The notes under the pieces: generated by a model
Told to the model about the DNA's origin: nothing
Seen by the model: the letters and a program-made list of their open reading frames with translations, nothing else
The model's database searches: none
Made by a program: the position numbers and the translations under genes
Assembly (NCBI GenBank): GCA_038243635.1
Contig: JBBSQW010000004.1
Coordinates: forward strand, 62,001 to 126,000
DNA from: Pseudopedobacter sp038243635
GTDB taxonomy: Bacteria > Bacteroidota > Bacteroidia > Sphingobacteriales > Sphingobacteriaceae
Length of the DNA: 64,000 nucleotides
Direction: 5' to 3'
Shown here: positions 52,846 to 61,610 of the stretch, piece by piece
How the letters are laid out: each line of letters opens with the position of its first letter
How positions within the stretch are numbered: the first letter of the stretch is position 1

Positions 52846-53119
52846 CTTTTTTAACGTTATACGCAACTTAATAGGTTTCTAACTTTGATAAAGTCGCAAA
52901 CTGAATAATAAACACACTAGTCTTTGCTTTTAACAGATTTAATATAGGACTTTTAAAGATTTGATTATCAGCTTTCCGAAAAATAAAGGTTGTAACAGCC
53001 CTCTTATTTGTGTTTCTTTGCATCACGGAAAATAATTAAAATTTACAATTTTCTTCATTTTTCTACATCATAAATAAAAAGCTTATTTAAACGGTGTTAA
53101 ACATATTATATAAATATTG
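52846..53119. other. Gap between the gene remnant and pyrE
   Basis: AT-rich sequence without ORFs or clear hairpins. The pyrE promoter lies at its right end. Confidence 0.4.
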
Positions 53120-53127
53120 TATTTTTG
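53120..53127 (+). promoter_or_regulatory. -7 box abutting the pyrE start codon
   Basis: TATTTTTG matches TAnnTTTG exactly and ends only 4 bp before the ATG at 53132. A nearly leaderless transcript is implied. Confidence 0.5.
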
Positions 53128-53131
53128 AGCC

Positions 53132-53773
53132 ATGTACAACAAAAGTGAGATTGAACAGAAAGTTGCTGAATTTTTGTTGCAAATTAAAGCAGTCAAATTA
53201 CAGCCTACTAATCCTTTTACTTGGGCATCAGGCTGGAAATCTCCAATCTATTGCGATAATCGCATTACGCTCTCGCATCCAACCATCAGGACTTATATCA
53301 GACAGAAACTTGCTGAACTTGTGCAAGAAGAATATGGGTCTTGTAGTGTAGTTGCGGGTGTTGCAACAGCCGGGATACCTCAGGGTGCTTTAGTAGCTCA
53401 AGATTTAGGTTTGCCATTTATCTATGTAAGATCAAAAGCCAAAGAGCATGGCACACAAAGTTTAATAGAAGGCGAGATTAACCCCGGCCAACGGGTGGTG
53501 GTTGTAGAAGATTTAATTTCGACTGGAAAAAGTAGCATACAGGCAATTCACGCTTTACGCAATGCAGGTTATGAAGTAGCAGGCTTGGTTGCTATTTTCT
53601 CCTATGGATTTGATATCGCCACAGAAAATTTTGCAGCAGCTAAGTGCAGATTTTCAACTTTATCTAATTACAGCGCATTAATTGAGTATGCTGCTGAACA
53701 CAGCTTCATACAAAAAAACGACATTGAATTGCTAAGCGATTGGAGAAAAGATCCATCAACTTGGGGTCAGTAA
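53132..53773 (+). CDS. pyrE: Orotate phosphoribosyltransferase
   Basis: PyrE attaches the ribose-phosphate of PRPP to orotate in pyrimidine synthesis. The PRPP-binding motif is RVVVVEDLISTGKSSIQA at about 118-135. The N-terminal FTWASGWKSPIYCDNR and the flexible loop region YVRSKAKEHGTQSLIEG are diagnostic. Length is 213. An SRPBCC protein follows after 15 bp and a membrane protein immediately after that, forming one transcript. Confidence 0.97.
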   Translation: MYNKSEIEQKVAEFLLQIKAVKLQPTNPFTWASGWKSPIYCDNRITLSHPTIRTYIRQKLAELVQEEYGSCSVVAGVATAGIPQGALVAQDLGLPFIYVRSKAKEHGTQSLIEGEINPGQRVVVVEDLISTGKSSIQAIHALRNAGYEVAGLVAIFSYGFDIATENFAAAKCRFSTLSNYSALIEYAAEHSFIQKNDIELLSDWRKDPSTWGQ

Positions 53774-53788
53774 CATAAAAAAACCGGC

Positions 53789-54184
53789 ATGACAACTTTT
53801 GAAACTAGCGTTAGCATAGCACAACCCATAGAAAAAGTTTACGCTTTTTTAAGCGATTTAAACAACCATCAAGCTTTAATGCCAGAAAACATTTATAACT
53901 GGAGCAGCACTACAGATGAGGCAAAGTTTACCATACAAAATATGGCAAAATTAGCGTTAAAGGTAACTTCTAGAGTAGAAAATACAGAAATATTTATCGA
54001 ACCATCAGAAGAAGCTCCGTTTGCTTTAAACATGAAATGGTTAGTAGCAGCAGATGGTGGTAGTACTACCGCAAAACTAATTGTATCTGCAGAGTTAAAC
54101 ATGATGATGAAAATGTTGGCTAGCGGTCCGTTACAAAAACTGGTAGATCATCAAACCAGCGCATTAGCAAAAGCTTTCGCATAA
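53789..54184 (+). CDS. SRPBCC-family protein
   Basis: A 131-residue START/polyketide-cyclase-like protein. It starts TTFETSVSIAQPIEKVYAFLSDLNNHQALMP, the typical first strand and helices. It ends with the long C-terminal helix LQKLVDHQTSALAKAF. The fold binds hydrophobic ligands in a cavity. It commonly follows pyrE in this phylum; the link is not understood. It directly abuts the next gene with no spacer. Confidence 0.88.
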   Translation: MTTFETSVSIAQPIEKVYAFLSDLNNHQALMPENIYNWSSTTDEAKFTIQNMAKLALKVTSRVENTEIFIEPSEEAPFALNMKWLVAADGGSTTAKLIVSAELNMMMKMLASGPLQKLVDHQTSALAKAFA

Positions 54185-54592
54185 ATGAAATGGGGATTAA
54201 GAAGCTTCGGCATTTTAGACTTGCTTACGTTCTTAATCTTCATTCCTTCTAAAATAAATTACCTCAGCTCAACTTTCCAGTTCGCTTTTTCCATGAACGC
54301 TAAAGTTGACGCAATCTGGCAGGTTATAGTACTTTTTTTATTCTTATCCACCGCTATCCTCTTGTGGGTTAAACCAATAATAGGACTGTTTTTTAGTTTT
54401 GTGTTGGTGCCATTCCGCGTTGTTTTCGCGTATCTAAGTTTAGAAGTTTTAAGTTTCGCAGCCTATAAGTTCGGTTTTGGAGTTTTCATTTCGAGCAGTT
54501 TTTCCCAAATAAACTGGTTTTATATTCTTTTCACTTTCGAAGCGTTACGATATTTATATTCATTTTATGCTTATTACAAACTGAGTGATTGA
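54185..54592 (+). CDS. Hypothetical membrane protein, pyrE transcript
   Basis: A 135-residue protein with about four hydrophobic segments (FGILDLLTFLIFIPSKI, IWQVIVLFLFLSTAILLWV, IIGLFFSFVLVPFRVVFAYL, FYILFTFEALRYLYSF). No catalytic motif is seen. Its ATG follows the SRPBCC stop codon directly, so translation is coupled. The family is not recognised. Confidence 0.8.
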   Translation: MKWGLRSFGILDLLTFLIFIPSKINYLSSTFQFAFSMNAKVDAIWQVIVLFLFLSTAILLWVKPIIGLFFSFVLVPFRVVFAYLSLEVLSFAAYKFGFGVFISSSFSQINWFYILFTFEALRYLYSFYAYYKLSD

Positions 54593-54854
54593 TTTGGAAG
54601 CTTTACATGAATACGCAAACAGAAATTAGTGCATATCATCGTCTCATCCTATGCTTAATGTAAATCACTTGTGGAGCGATTTTATCATTAAACTTTATTG
54701 AGCTAGAAAAGCTTAGGTGCTATTCTCAGATTACTATTATATTTTTTATCATTATTGGTAAACAAGGAATATGGCAATTTTTTGTTCGAGTATAACTAGA
54801 AAACATTAATGGGCCTAATGTTGTTTTTCGTATTAAATCGTCCAATAGAATTCT
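54593..54854. other. Non-coding gap
   Basis: 262 bp, AT-rich, between convergent genes. I see no strong terminator; aacattaatgggcctaatgttg (about 54802-54823) can form a hairpin of 9-10 bp. Confidence 0.4.
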
Positions 54855-55631
54855 TTATTTTTCGTCCTCTACTTGATTAAAATCGATTACCTTTTTAATA
54901 GATGTGCTTATTTGGATATTGCTCCTTTTTAGAAGTGTTGAGTTTGTATTACCCAGTTTTGTAGTTCTAAATTCAATCTCGTAACTACTAATGGTTGATT
55001 TGGGGTGGCGATATTGTGATTTTTTTAAAATATAAATTCCATTGCTTTCAATATTTTTTACGATTGCAGGTTGGTATTCATAACTTTCCTCATTAACGTT
55101 GTCGGTTTTAAGTAATAACACGGGAGTTATCGATAATTCATTAATATCCTTTAGGCCTTTCCATTTAATTATTCCGTCGTTGTTAAAATCTCCGTTTTCA
55201 TCACATTCTATATTTGCGATATTTTCTTCTTTAAGCGCCCAAATTTTCGCTAAAACATATTTTTTTCCGTTTGTTAATCTAATAACCAATTCATGTACTT
55301 TGTCTACCGGTATATTGGATAGGCCATAGTAAGATTCTTCTGTGTAGTAAAGTCCTTGGCGTTTATTAAATTCTAGCGCTACGTTATTCGCATAAATCTT
55401 TACCGAATCATTCGCAATCCTATCTCCACTATCATCAAATAGCTCTACGCTCACATAATTATCATCTTTATTACTTGCGTTCTGACTCACTTCTATAACC
55501 GCACCAATCATAGATAAATTTTCAACTTTACCTTTAGAAAATTTGGAATGGTTACATGAAATAATACCTAAACTGGAGGATAATAGTGTAATAACGATTA
55601 AGTTTTTTATGTTCAACACGTATAAATTCAT
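54855..55631 (-). CDS. Hypothetical lipoprotein with EF-hand-like segment
   Basis: A 258-residue protein with a hydrophobic N-terminus (NLIVITLLSSSLGIISC) and a lipobox cysteine at about 26, so it is probably membrane-anchored by lipid. The body has beta-rich sequence. An acidic segment DENGDFNNDGIIKW at about 144-157 resembles a calcium-binding loop of the dockerin/EF-hand type. No family is recognised. Its start overlaps the upstream gene by 4 bp (ATGA). It is last in a four-gene row. Confidence 0.7.
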   Translation of the reverse strand: MNLYVLNIKNLIVITLLSSSLGIISCNHSKFSKGKVENLSMIGAVIEVSQNASNKDDNYVSVELFDDSGDRIANDSVKIYANNVALEFNKRQGLYYTEESYYGLSNIPVDKVHELVIRLTNGKKYVLAKIWALKEENIANIECDENGDFNNDGIIKWKGLKDINELSITPVLLLKTDNVNEESYEYQPAIVKNIESNGIYILKKSQYRHPKSTISSYEIEFRTTKLGNTNSTLLKRSNIQISTSIKKVIDFNQVEDEK

Positions 55632-56047
55632 TGGTTAAAAAGTTGATCTGCCAATATTCCATTAACAAATCCACCGATAATTCCAAATGCCCCTAAAATT
55701 GTTATCGGGACACCTAAAAATGCATAAAATTGAAGTTGTCTTTTTCTGATTTGAATAAAAAATTTAGTCAAATCAACGGATTTTGAAGTAATTGCATTAG
55801 CAATCATTTCTTCAAATTTAGAAATGTTAGAGCCAGCAGCAAGCTCAAGCCTATAATCTCCTTTCTCAACAGTAAAAGTATAAGTCTCCATTCTTCCCTC
55901 ATAAAAATCGTTTGATCGTGGCGATAAAACAGAAAAAACAAGTTCAACTTCTTGATTTGTCGCCTGGTTAAAAATATGCGGCTGCAGTCTATCTACCGGT
56001 GTTCTTTTGAGTACTGGAGCTTTTATGCCAAGTAGCGTATACGCCAT
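55628..56047 (-). CDS. Hypothetical protein with C-terminal membrane segment
   Basis: A 139-residue protein. The first 90 residues are soluble (LGIKAPVLKRTPVDRLQP, then YTFTVEKGDYRLELAAGSN, suggesting a beta-sandwich). A C-terminal hydrophobic stretch at about 110-135 (AFLGVPITILGAFGIIGGFV) probably anchors it. No signal peptide is evident. Function unknown. It overlaps the downstream lipoprotein gene by 4 bp, which implies that the two products act together. Confidence 0.65.
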   Translation of the reverse strand: MAYTLLGIKAPVLKRTPVDRLQPHIFNQATNQEVELVFSVLSPRSNDFYEGRMETYTFTVEKGDYRLELAAGSNISKFEEMIANAITSKSVDLTKFFIQIRKRQLQFYAFLGVPITILGAFGIIGGFVNGILADQLFNQ

Positions 56048-56075
56048 CCTCTTCGACAGAGAAATTCGCTAATCT

Positions 56076-56207
56076 TTAACTATATGGTGTTTCTGAAATC
56101 AACTTTCCGTTAAAAGATCCTCTTATTAATTTAATGCCTTTTATTAAAACGTATACGCCGATTGGCATTAAACAAAAAAAGAAAATTCTATAATATAAAA
56201 TAGACAT
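56076..56207 (-). CDS. 43-residue single-TM small protein
   Basis: A short ATG-started frame within the gap between two unknown genes. It reads SILYYRIFFFCLMPIGVYVLIKGIKL, one membrane helix with a basic flank, then RGSFNGKLISETPYS. It is in the same orientation as its neighbours with short spacing (28 bp to the next start; 41 bp from the previous stop). It is too short for many gene callers. Support is from composition and position only. Confidence 0.45.
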   Translation of the reverse strand: MSILYYRIFFFCLMPIGVYVLIKGIKLIRGSFNGKLISETPYS

Positions 56208-56248
56208 GGTAAGGGTTATAGCGTGTTTAAATTTTTTATACGTTATAT

Positions 56249-56866
56249 TTATTTTTTATCAACCCGCTCAAAAATAGTTATATCCGCTAATTTAGTTTTA
56301 AGTATAACGCTATCGGTAAAGTTATTTCCTGCATTACATTTGTAAATCAGTTTACCGTCTAATATCTCAATTTCACAATAGGGCGCATGATGGTCGCTGT
56401 TTTCTGCCGGAATAATTAATTTATTTCCTTTTATAAATACTTTGTAAGCATCAATACTATTATTTTTGTCCCTATTACTGTTTCCCGTCCAATCATTTAT
56501 GGTCACATACTTTACATCATCATCAAAGTAAAAAGCAATAAATCTTTTTGTTTTTTTATTTACCCAAGTTCCTTCATATAAGTTTTTAGCATTAATAAAC
56601 TCAGATTTTGATGGTCCATTTATTTGAACTTTACTCAGAAATTTATCAAAACTATTGCTGAATTTTAAACCGTTGAACGTACTGTTACTTTGAAAAACAC
56701 AAGTCGTTTTTTTTCCGTCAGATAAATCTACTGACTTACCAACTTCCACCCGTGGTTGAGCAACAAACGGACAAAACTGATATGCATTTTTAATTGGATA
56801 AAAAAACGTGGGCACCGCAGAAATTATCATAAAAATGATAAGAAAAAAAATAGGTTTGATTTCCAT
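56249..56866 (-). CDS. Hypothetical exported or membrane-anchored protein
   Basis: A 205-residue protein with an N-terminal hydrophobic helix (IFFLIIFMIISAVPTFFY), probably a signal anchor. Residues about 85-205 form a beta-rich region with EGTWVNKKTKRFIAFYFDDD and CEIEILDGKLIYKCN. The layout resembles small lipocalin-like or META-like periplasmic domains, but no family is recognised. It is first in the row of four unknown genes. Confidence 0.65.
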   Translation of the reverse strand: MEIKPIFFLIIFMIISAVPTFFYPIKNAYQFCPFVAQPRVEVGKSVDLSDGKKTTCVFQSNSTFNGLKFSNSFDKFLSKVQINGPSKSEFINAKNLYEGTWVNKKTKRFIAFYFDDDVKYVTINDWTGNSNRDKNNSIDAYKVFIKGNKLIIPAENSDHHAPYCEIEILDGKLIYKCNAGNNFTDSVILKTKLADITIFERVDKK

Positions 56867-57177
56867 TTGAAACTAACAGTAGTTGGATGCTGGTAAATAC
56901 TAGTTGCTATAAGCAATTTTCTTACCTGTTTTTAGATTTTATTAATTTTTATTTTTCCTTTCTGCTAAATTATTACTCGAAAATTTAATAAAACTGATGG
57001 CTTTGTTGTAACTCAAAGGATAGTTTTTAATTAATTAAACCTCAAAATTACAAAAGGTTATTCAAAACTATCCTGAAATTTCGTCACCCAAAACCAAACT
57101 CATCAAGCCAAAACGTCACTACACCTAAATCATTTAAGATATTCATCACTTTTAACAGCTAAACAGCTATTTGGTTA
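56867..57177. other. Divergent gap upstream of clpB
   Basis: About 310 bp of AT-rich sequence between the unknown operon and clpB. No ORF is visible. No CIRCE-type inverted repeat (TTAGCACTC-N9-GAGTGCTAA) is present. Confidence 0.45.
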
Positions 57178-57185
57178 TATTTTTG
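57178..57185 (+). promoter_or_regulatory. -7 box of clpB
   Basis: TATTTTTG, exact TAnnTTTG, with a predicted leader of about 20 nt to the ATG at 57213. It lies within an upstream extension of the reading frame and so argues against the start at 57171. Confidence 0.6.
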
Positions 57186-57212
57186 TTGCCTATTTACTCG
57201 AGGAACAATACT

Positions 57213-59810
57213 ATGAACTTTAACAACTTTACCATCAAAGCGCAAGAAGCTGTTCAAAAAGCTTCTGAGATTATGCAAGGTTTTCAGCAACAAGCTGTTG
57301 AAACCGCACATATCTTAAAAGGTTTGTTATCTGTTGATGAGAATGTAGTCGGCTATATTCTTAAAAAACTGAATGTTAACATTAATCGACTGAACACATC
57401 ATTAGATGAGCAAATCAACACCTACCCAAAAGTAAGTGGCACAGACGTTTACATGTCTTCATCGGCAAATTCGGCTTTGCAAAAAGCACAGAGTTATTTA
57501 AAAGAATTTAAAGATGAGTTTGTATCCGTAGAGCACATTCTTTTAGGGATTTTAGCTACTGGTGATAAAACTTCGTCACTTTTAAAAGACCAAGGCGTTA
57601 ACGAAAAAGATTTAAAGAAAGCCATTAAAGATTTACGTGGCGATTCCAAAGTAACAGATCAAAACGCGGAAGCTACTTATCAAGCATTAAATAAATACGC
57701 CCGTAACTTAAATGAATATGCCGAATCAGGCAAACTAGATCCGGTAATTGGTCGTGATGAAGAAATCCGTAGGGTTATTCAGATTTTATCTCGGAGAACT
57801 AAAAACAACCCAATTTTAATTGGAGAACCTGGCGTGGGTAAAACCGCTATTGCAGAAGGAATTGCATTCCGAATTATCAAAGGAGATGTACCTGAAAATC
57901 TAAAAACTAAAACAGTTTACTCTTTAGATATGGGCGCTTTAATTGCTGGCGCAAAATACAAAGGCGAGTTTGAAGAACGGCTAAAAGCCGTGGTAAAAGA
58001 GGTTGCCGACAGCGATGGCGATCTGATTCTATTTATAGACGAGATTCACACTTTAGTAGGTGCTGGCGGTGGTGAAGGTGCTATGGATGCTGCAAATATT
58101 TTAAAACCTGCCTTAGCTCGTGGCGAGTTGAGAGCTATTGGTGCAACCACGCTTAACGAATATCAAAAATATTTAGAAAAAGACAAAGCTTTAGAACGAA
58201 GGTTTCAAAAAGTAATGGTGGAAGAGCCAGACACTGCCGATGCGATTTCTATTTTACGTGGTTTAAAAGAACGCTACGAAACTCACCACAAAGTGCGGAT
58301 AAAAGACGAAGCCATTATTGCTGCCGTTGAACTGTCTCAACGCTACATTTCTGACAGGTTTTTACCTGATAAAGCCATTGACTTAATGGACGAAGCGGCA
58401 TCTAAACTTCGGATGGAAATGGATTCTGTTCCAGAAGTAGTGGATGAACTTGACCGTAAAATAATGCAGTTGGAGATTGAACGTGAAGCTATTAAACGCG
58501 AGAAAGATGAGCGTAAGGTAAGTGAATTATCAAAAGATATTGCGGACCTAACTTCGGAACGTGATGAGCTTAAAGCAAAATGGCAAGGCGAAAAAGATTT
58601 GGTAGATAATTTAAACTCAAAAATCGAAAAAATTGAAGATTTAAAACTAGAAGCTGAACAAGCCGAAAGATCTGGTGATTATGGAAAAGTAGCGGAGATA
58701 CGTTACGGAAGAATTAAAGAAACACAGGAAGAAGTTGAAAAGCTTAAAACCGAACTCCACAGCAAAACTTCTGATAGCAGAATGTTGAAAGAAGAGGTGA
58801 CTTCTGAAGATATTGCTGGTGTAGTTGCTCGTTGGACAGGTATTCCGGTAAATAAACTGGTTGCTAGCGAACGTGAAAAGCTATTAACTTTAGAAGCGGA
58901 GTTGCATAAAAGGGTTGCTGGTCAGCATGAAGCAATTGAAGCTTTGGCCGATGCTATCAGACGTTCAAGAGCTGGTTTAAATGACCAACGAAAGCCAATT
59001 GGTTCATTCATCTTTTTAGGAACTACGGGCGTTGGTAAAACCGAACTGGCAAAAGCCTTAGCCGATTTTTTATTCAACGATGAGCATAGCATGGTGCGGA
59101 TTGATATGAGTGAATATCAAGAACGCCATGCCGTAAGTAGACTAATAGGTGCGCCTCCAGGATATGTAGGTTATGATGAAGGTGGACAGTTAACCGAAGC
59201 AGTTCGTAGAAAACCTTATTCAGTAATTTTGTTGGATGAGATTGAAAAAGCGCATCCTGACGTGTTTAACATTTTATTACAGGTTTTAGATGACGGACGT
59301 TTAACAGATAATAAAGGGCGTTTGGTGAATTTTAAAAATACCATCATCATTATGACTTCTAACATTGGTTCTCATTTAATTCAAGAGAACTTTAGCCTTT
59401 TGGTTGATGATAACCGAGAAGAGGTAATTGCTAAAACTAAGAATGAGGTTTTTGAATTGCTTAAAAAATCCATTCGTCCGGAGTTTTTAAATCGGATTGA
59501 TGAAGTGATTATGTTTACACCCTTAACCCGTGATGAGATTAGAGATATTGTAAAACTACAGTTTGTAGGAGTGCAAGAATCACTGGCCGAAATGGGTATT
59601 ACGATAGATGCTTCGGAAGAAGCTTTAGATTGGTTAGCAGAGTTAGGTTATGATCCGCAGTTTGGGGCTCGCCCTTTAAAAAGAGTAATTCAAAAAAGGA
59701 TTTTAAATGAACTCTCTAAACAGATTTTAGCTGGAACGGTAGATCGCGATAGCAAGATAAAGCTAGATGTATTTGATAAGAACTTTGTTTTTATAAACGC
59801 TAAGGAATAA
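57213..59810 (+). CDS. clpB: ATP-dependent chaperone ClpB
   Basis: ClpB is a hexameric disaggregase that works with DnaK/DnaJ/GrpE. The N-domain spans about 1-145 (NNFTIKAQEAVQKASEI). AAA1 has Walker A GEPGVGKTA and Walker B LFIDEIHTLVGAG. The regulatory coiled-coil (about 400-520) includes long Lys/Glu-rich helices. AAA2 has Walker A GTTGVGKTE and Walker B VILLDEIEKAHPDV. The GAR sensor-2 motif (FGARPLKR) lies near the end. With the ATG at 57213 it has 865 residues. Confidence 0.97.
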   Translation: MNFNNFTIKAQEAVQKASEIMQGFQQQAVETAHILKGLLSVDENVVGYILKKLNVNINRLNTSLDEQINTYPKVSGTDVYMSSSANSALQKAQSYLKEFKDEFVSVEHILLGILATGDKTSSLLKDQGVNEKDLKKAIKDLRGDSKVTDQNAEATYQALNKYARNLNEYAESGKLDPVIGRDEEIRRVIQILSRRTKNNPILIGEPGVGKTAIAEGIAFRIIKGDVPENLKTKTVYSLDMGALIAGAKYKGEFEERLKAVVKEVADSDGDLILFIDEIHTLVGAGGGEGAMDAANILKPALARGELRAIGATTLNEYQKYLEKDKALERRFQKVMVEEPDTADAISILRGLKERYETHHKVRIKDEAIIAAVELSQRYISDRFLPDKAIDLMDEAASKLRMEMDSVPEVVDELDRKIMQLEIEREAIKREKDERKVSELSKDIADLTSERDELKAKWQGEKDLVDNLNSKIEKIEDLKLEAEQAERSGDYGKVAEIRYGRIKETQEEVEKLKTELHSKTSDSRMLKEEVTSEDIAGVVARWTGIPVNKLVASEREKLLTLEAELHKRVAGQHEAIEALADAIRRSRAGLNDQRKPIGSFIFLGTTGVGKTELAKALADFLFNDEHSMVRIDMSEYQERHAVSRLIGAPPGYVGYDEGGQLTEAVRRKPYSVILLDEIEKAHPDVFNILLQVLDDGRLTDNKGRLVNFKNTIIIMTSNIGSHLIQENFSLLVDDNREEVIAKTKNEVFELLKKSIRPEFLNRIDEVIMFTPLTRDEIRDIVKLQFVGVQESLAEMGITIDASEEALDWLAELGYDPQFGARPLKRVIQKRILNELSKQILAGTVDRDSKIKLDVFDKNFVFINAKE

Positions 59811-59819
59811 CAGCAAACT

Positions 59820-59859
59820 AAAAGCCATTCATTAATTAAATTTAATAGATGGCTTTTTT
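59820..59859. terminator. Terminator between clpB and the kinase-like gene
   Basis: AAAAGCCAT and ATGGCTTTT form a 9-bp stem followed by Ts; the complementary A-run also gives Ts on the minus strand. The right edge touches the stop codon of the convergent gene. Confidence 0.85.
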
Positions 59860-60716
59860 CAGGTTCGCTCAGCCAATAATATATTCGCTCTTTTGACCTC
59901 TTCATCTAATTCCAACGCTGACGCTTTTAAAAAGTTAATTACTTCACGCAAGTTATCGGTATCATTTAAATCATGATCTGCCAATTGTACTAAGCCTAAA
60001 ATGTTGGCAAGTGGTCGTCGAATTTCGTGAGAGGTAATCCAAGAGTATACCTCCAGTACTGTGTTTCTTGCTTCTAATTGAGCTGTACGTTTTTTAATCA
60101 AGTTTTCCTGATTAACTAAAACTTGTTCAATTTCTAAATTTTTGTCACTGATAATCTTAAAGTTATTTTCGATGATCTCTTTCTGAACTTGCGTATCAAT
60201 AGATAATTTGATTTCAGAAAATTTAGCGACAAAAAGATCTAAAATCAACTTTGCAAACTGGTTATCAATCTGCGAAATAAATTGATTCCTTTTTGATGAA
60301 AAACCAAATAATGCAGTATACACCATCAAGTTTTTTAGCGGAACTAACGAAAGTTGTTCAAAACATTCTTTGTCCAATTCAAAATCTTTAAAAGTATCCT
60401 CTACTAAATCAAACCTAACATCTCCTCTACCTTTTAACTGAGGAATCAACGTCTCTACCGCAGTTTTCTCGAAACCACGTAATTCTAAGTTCTCCCCAAT
60501 TTTAACTTCAATTTTCTGATTGGTATACAAAATTTCATAAAAGTATCGATTCTTAAAAACCAATACTCTTCCAAAATTAAAGGGCATTAAATATTTGATA
60601 TGTTTTACTAAAACTTGCGCTAAATCGTCAATTTCTTGGCATTTAGAAAGGTTAGCCGCATATTTAGAAAACGCCTCATACCTTAATCGCAAAGAAATTG
60701 ACTCTACGTTATCCAT
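59859..60716 (-). CDS. Histidine-kinase-like protein with DHp but no ATPase domain
   Basis: The 285-residue protein has a GAF-like N-terminal sensor region (about 20-165, FSKYAANLSKCQEIDDLAQVL). A coiled-coil follows at about 175-220, and then an H-box ITSHEIRRPLANILGL with the phospho-acceptor-like H230. The sequence ends 50 residues later, so the catalytic ATP-binding domain with N, G1 and G2 boxes is absent. It cannot autophosphorylate as it stands. It may act as a phosphotransfer or dimerisation partner of another kinase. It starts directly after the AhpD-like gene stop. Confidence 0.75.
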   Translation of the reverse strand: MDNVESISLRLRYEAFSKYAANLSKCQEIDDLAQVLVKHIKYLMPFNFGRVLVFKNRYFYEILYTNQKIEVKIGENLELRGFEKTAVETLIPQLKGRGDVRFDLVEDTFKDFELDKECFEQLSLVPLKNLMVYTALFGFSSKRNQFISQIDNQFAKLILDLFVAKFSEIKLSIDTQVQKEIIENNFKIISDKNLEIEQVLVNQENLIKKRTAQLEARNTVLEVYSWITSHEIRRPLANILGLVQLADHDLNDTDNLREVINFLKASALELDEEVKRANILLAERT

Positions 60717-61271
60717 TTAAGCAACTTCTAACAGCTCGTTATCTACTTTAATGCCCGAAATATCGGCAATGGTAGTTGCCATATTTACAAAATCAGCTAA
60801 ACTTAATAGTTCAATTATCTCCGTACTATTAAAACCTTCATTTTTTAAAGCAGCTATATCTTCATCTTTAAATGCTCTAGGATCCAACGCCGCATTAGTT
60901 ATAATTTTAATCGCAGCTTTATAACTTGACGGGATAATGTCGTTAGTCAAATTCTCCGTTAAAATAAAATCGCTTTCAGCAGTTAACACGTCGCTCATAG
61001 AATTTGCAAAAACACCATGTACCGTTGCACAATAATTACACTCTTTCTTTTTGCTAATGTTATGGATAATAATTTGTTTTAAAACGTTAGGTACATCACC
61101 AACTAATAAAGTGTTTTTCAACTTCTCCCAATTCCCCTTCAAAATTGCCGGATTTTCTCCTTGGCATTTTAACCAGTTTAAAACAAAAGGAATCCCTAAG
61201 CTGCGCATGCTGTCTTCATAAATCGCTTTTGTCTCTGCGCAAGCATCTTCGTAATTCACTATTTTATACAT
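60717..61271 (-). CDS. Carboxymuconolactone decarboxylase/AhpD-like protein
   Basis: A 184-residue helical protein with the AhpD signature ECNYCATVHG, having redox cysteines C78 and C81 and H85. In AhpD these form a disulfide-reducing peroxidase site. The rest fits the CMD fold (VLKQIIIHNISKKK before, DEDIAALKNEGFNSTEIIELLSLADF after). Its likely role is peroxide detoxification, although some CMD proteins have other functions. Its stop codon directly abuts the next gene's start, coupling it to the kinase-like protein. Confidence 0.88.
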   Translation of the reverse strand: MYKIVNYEDACAETKAIYEDSMRSLGIPFVLNWLKCQGENPAILKGNWEKLKNTLLVGDVPNVLKQIIIHNISKKKECNYCATVHGVFANSMSDVLTAESDFILTENLTNDIIPSSYKAAIKIITNAALDPRAFKDEDIAALKNEGFNSTEIIELLSLADFVNMATTIADISGIKVDNELLEVA

Positions 61272-61554
61272 GGATATTTATTTTAGGTTTAAACACCTTA
61301 CTGTTTGATTGATATTTGAAATTACAAACTGCAATTAATACTTGTACTATTAAAACCATTTTAAGGTTCGATGTTTTCAATATTTGTTCGAACATTTTTA
61401 ACACAAAAGATATCTCTTTGTTTTATTACGTGTTTAAACTTACAATAAAGTATCAACGATTCTGATTTATGAACCAACATAAAACTTAGATACCAGCAAT
61501 CGACCAATTAATTGCTGTAATTGAAATTATTAAACAGATAGAATAATAAAGCAT
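61272..61554. other. Non-coding gap
   Basis: About 280 bp, AT-rich, holding the upstream region of the AhpD-like gene. No ORF, repeat or convincing -7 box seen. Confidence 0.4.
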
Positions 61555-61593
61555 AAAAAAACGAATCTATAATTTTACAGATTCGTCTTTTTA
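61555..61593 (-). terminator. Terminator of the GreA/GreB-family gene
   Basis: On the minus strand ACGAATCT and AGATTCGT form a stem, with a T-run after it. It is about 20 bp past the gene's stop. Confidence 0.85.
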
Positions 61594-61610
61594 ACCGTAC
61601 TCATAGCTTA

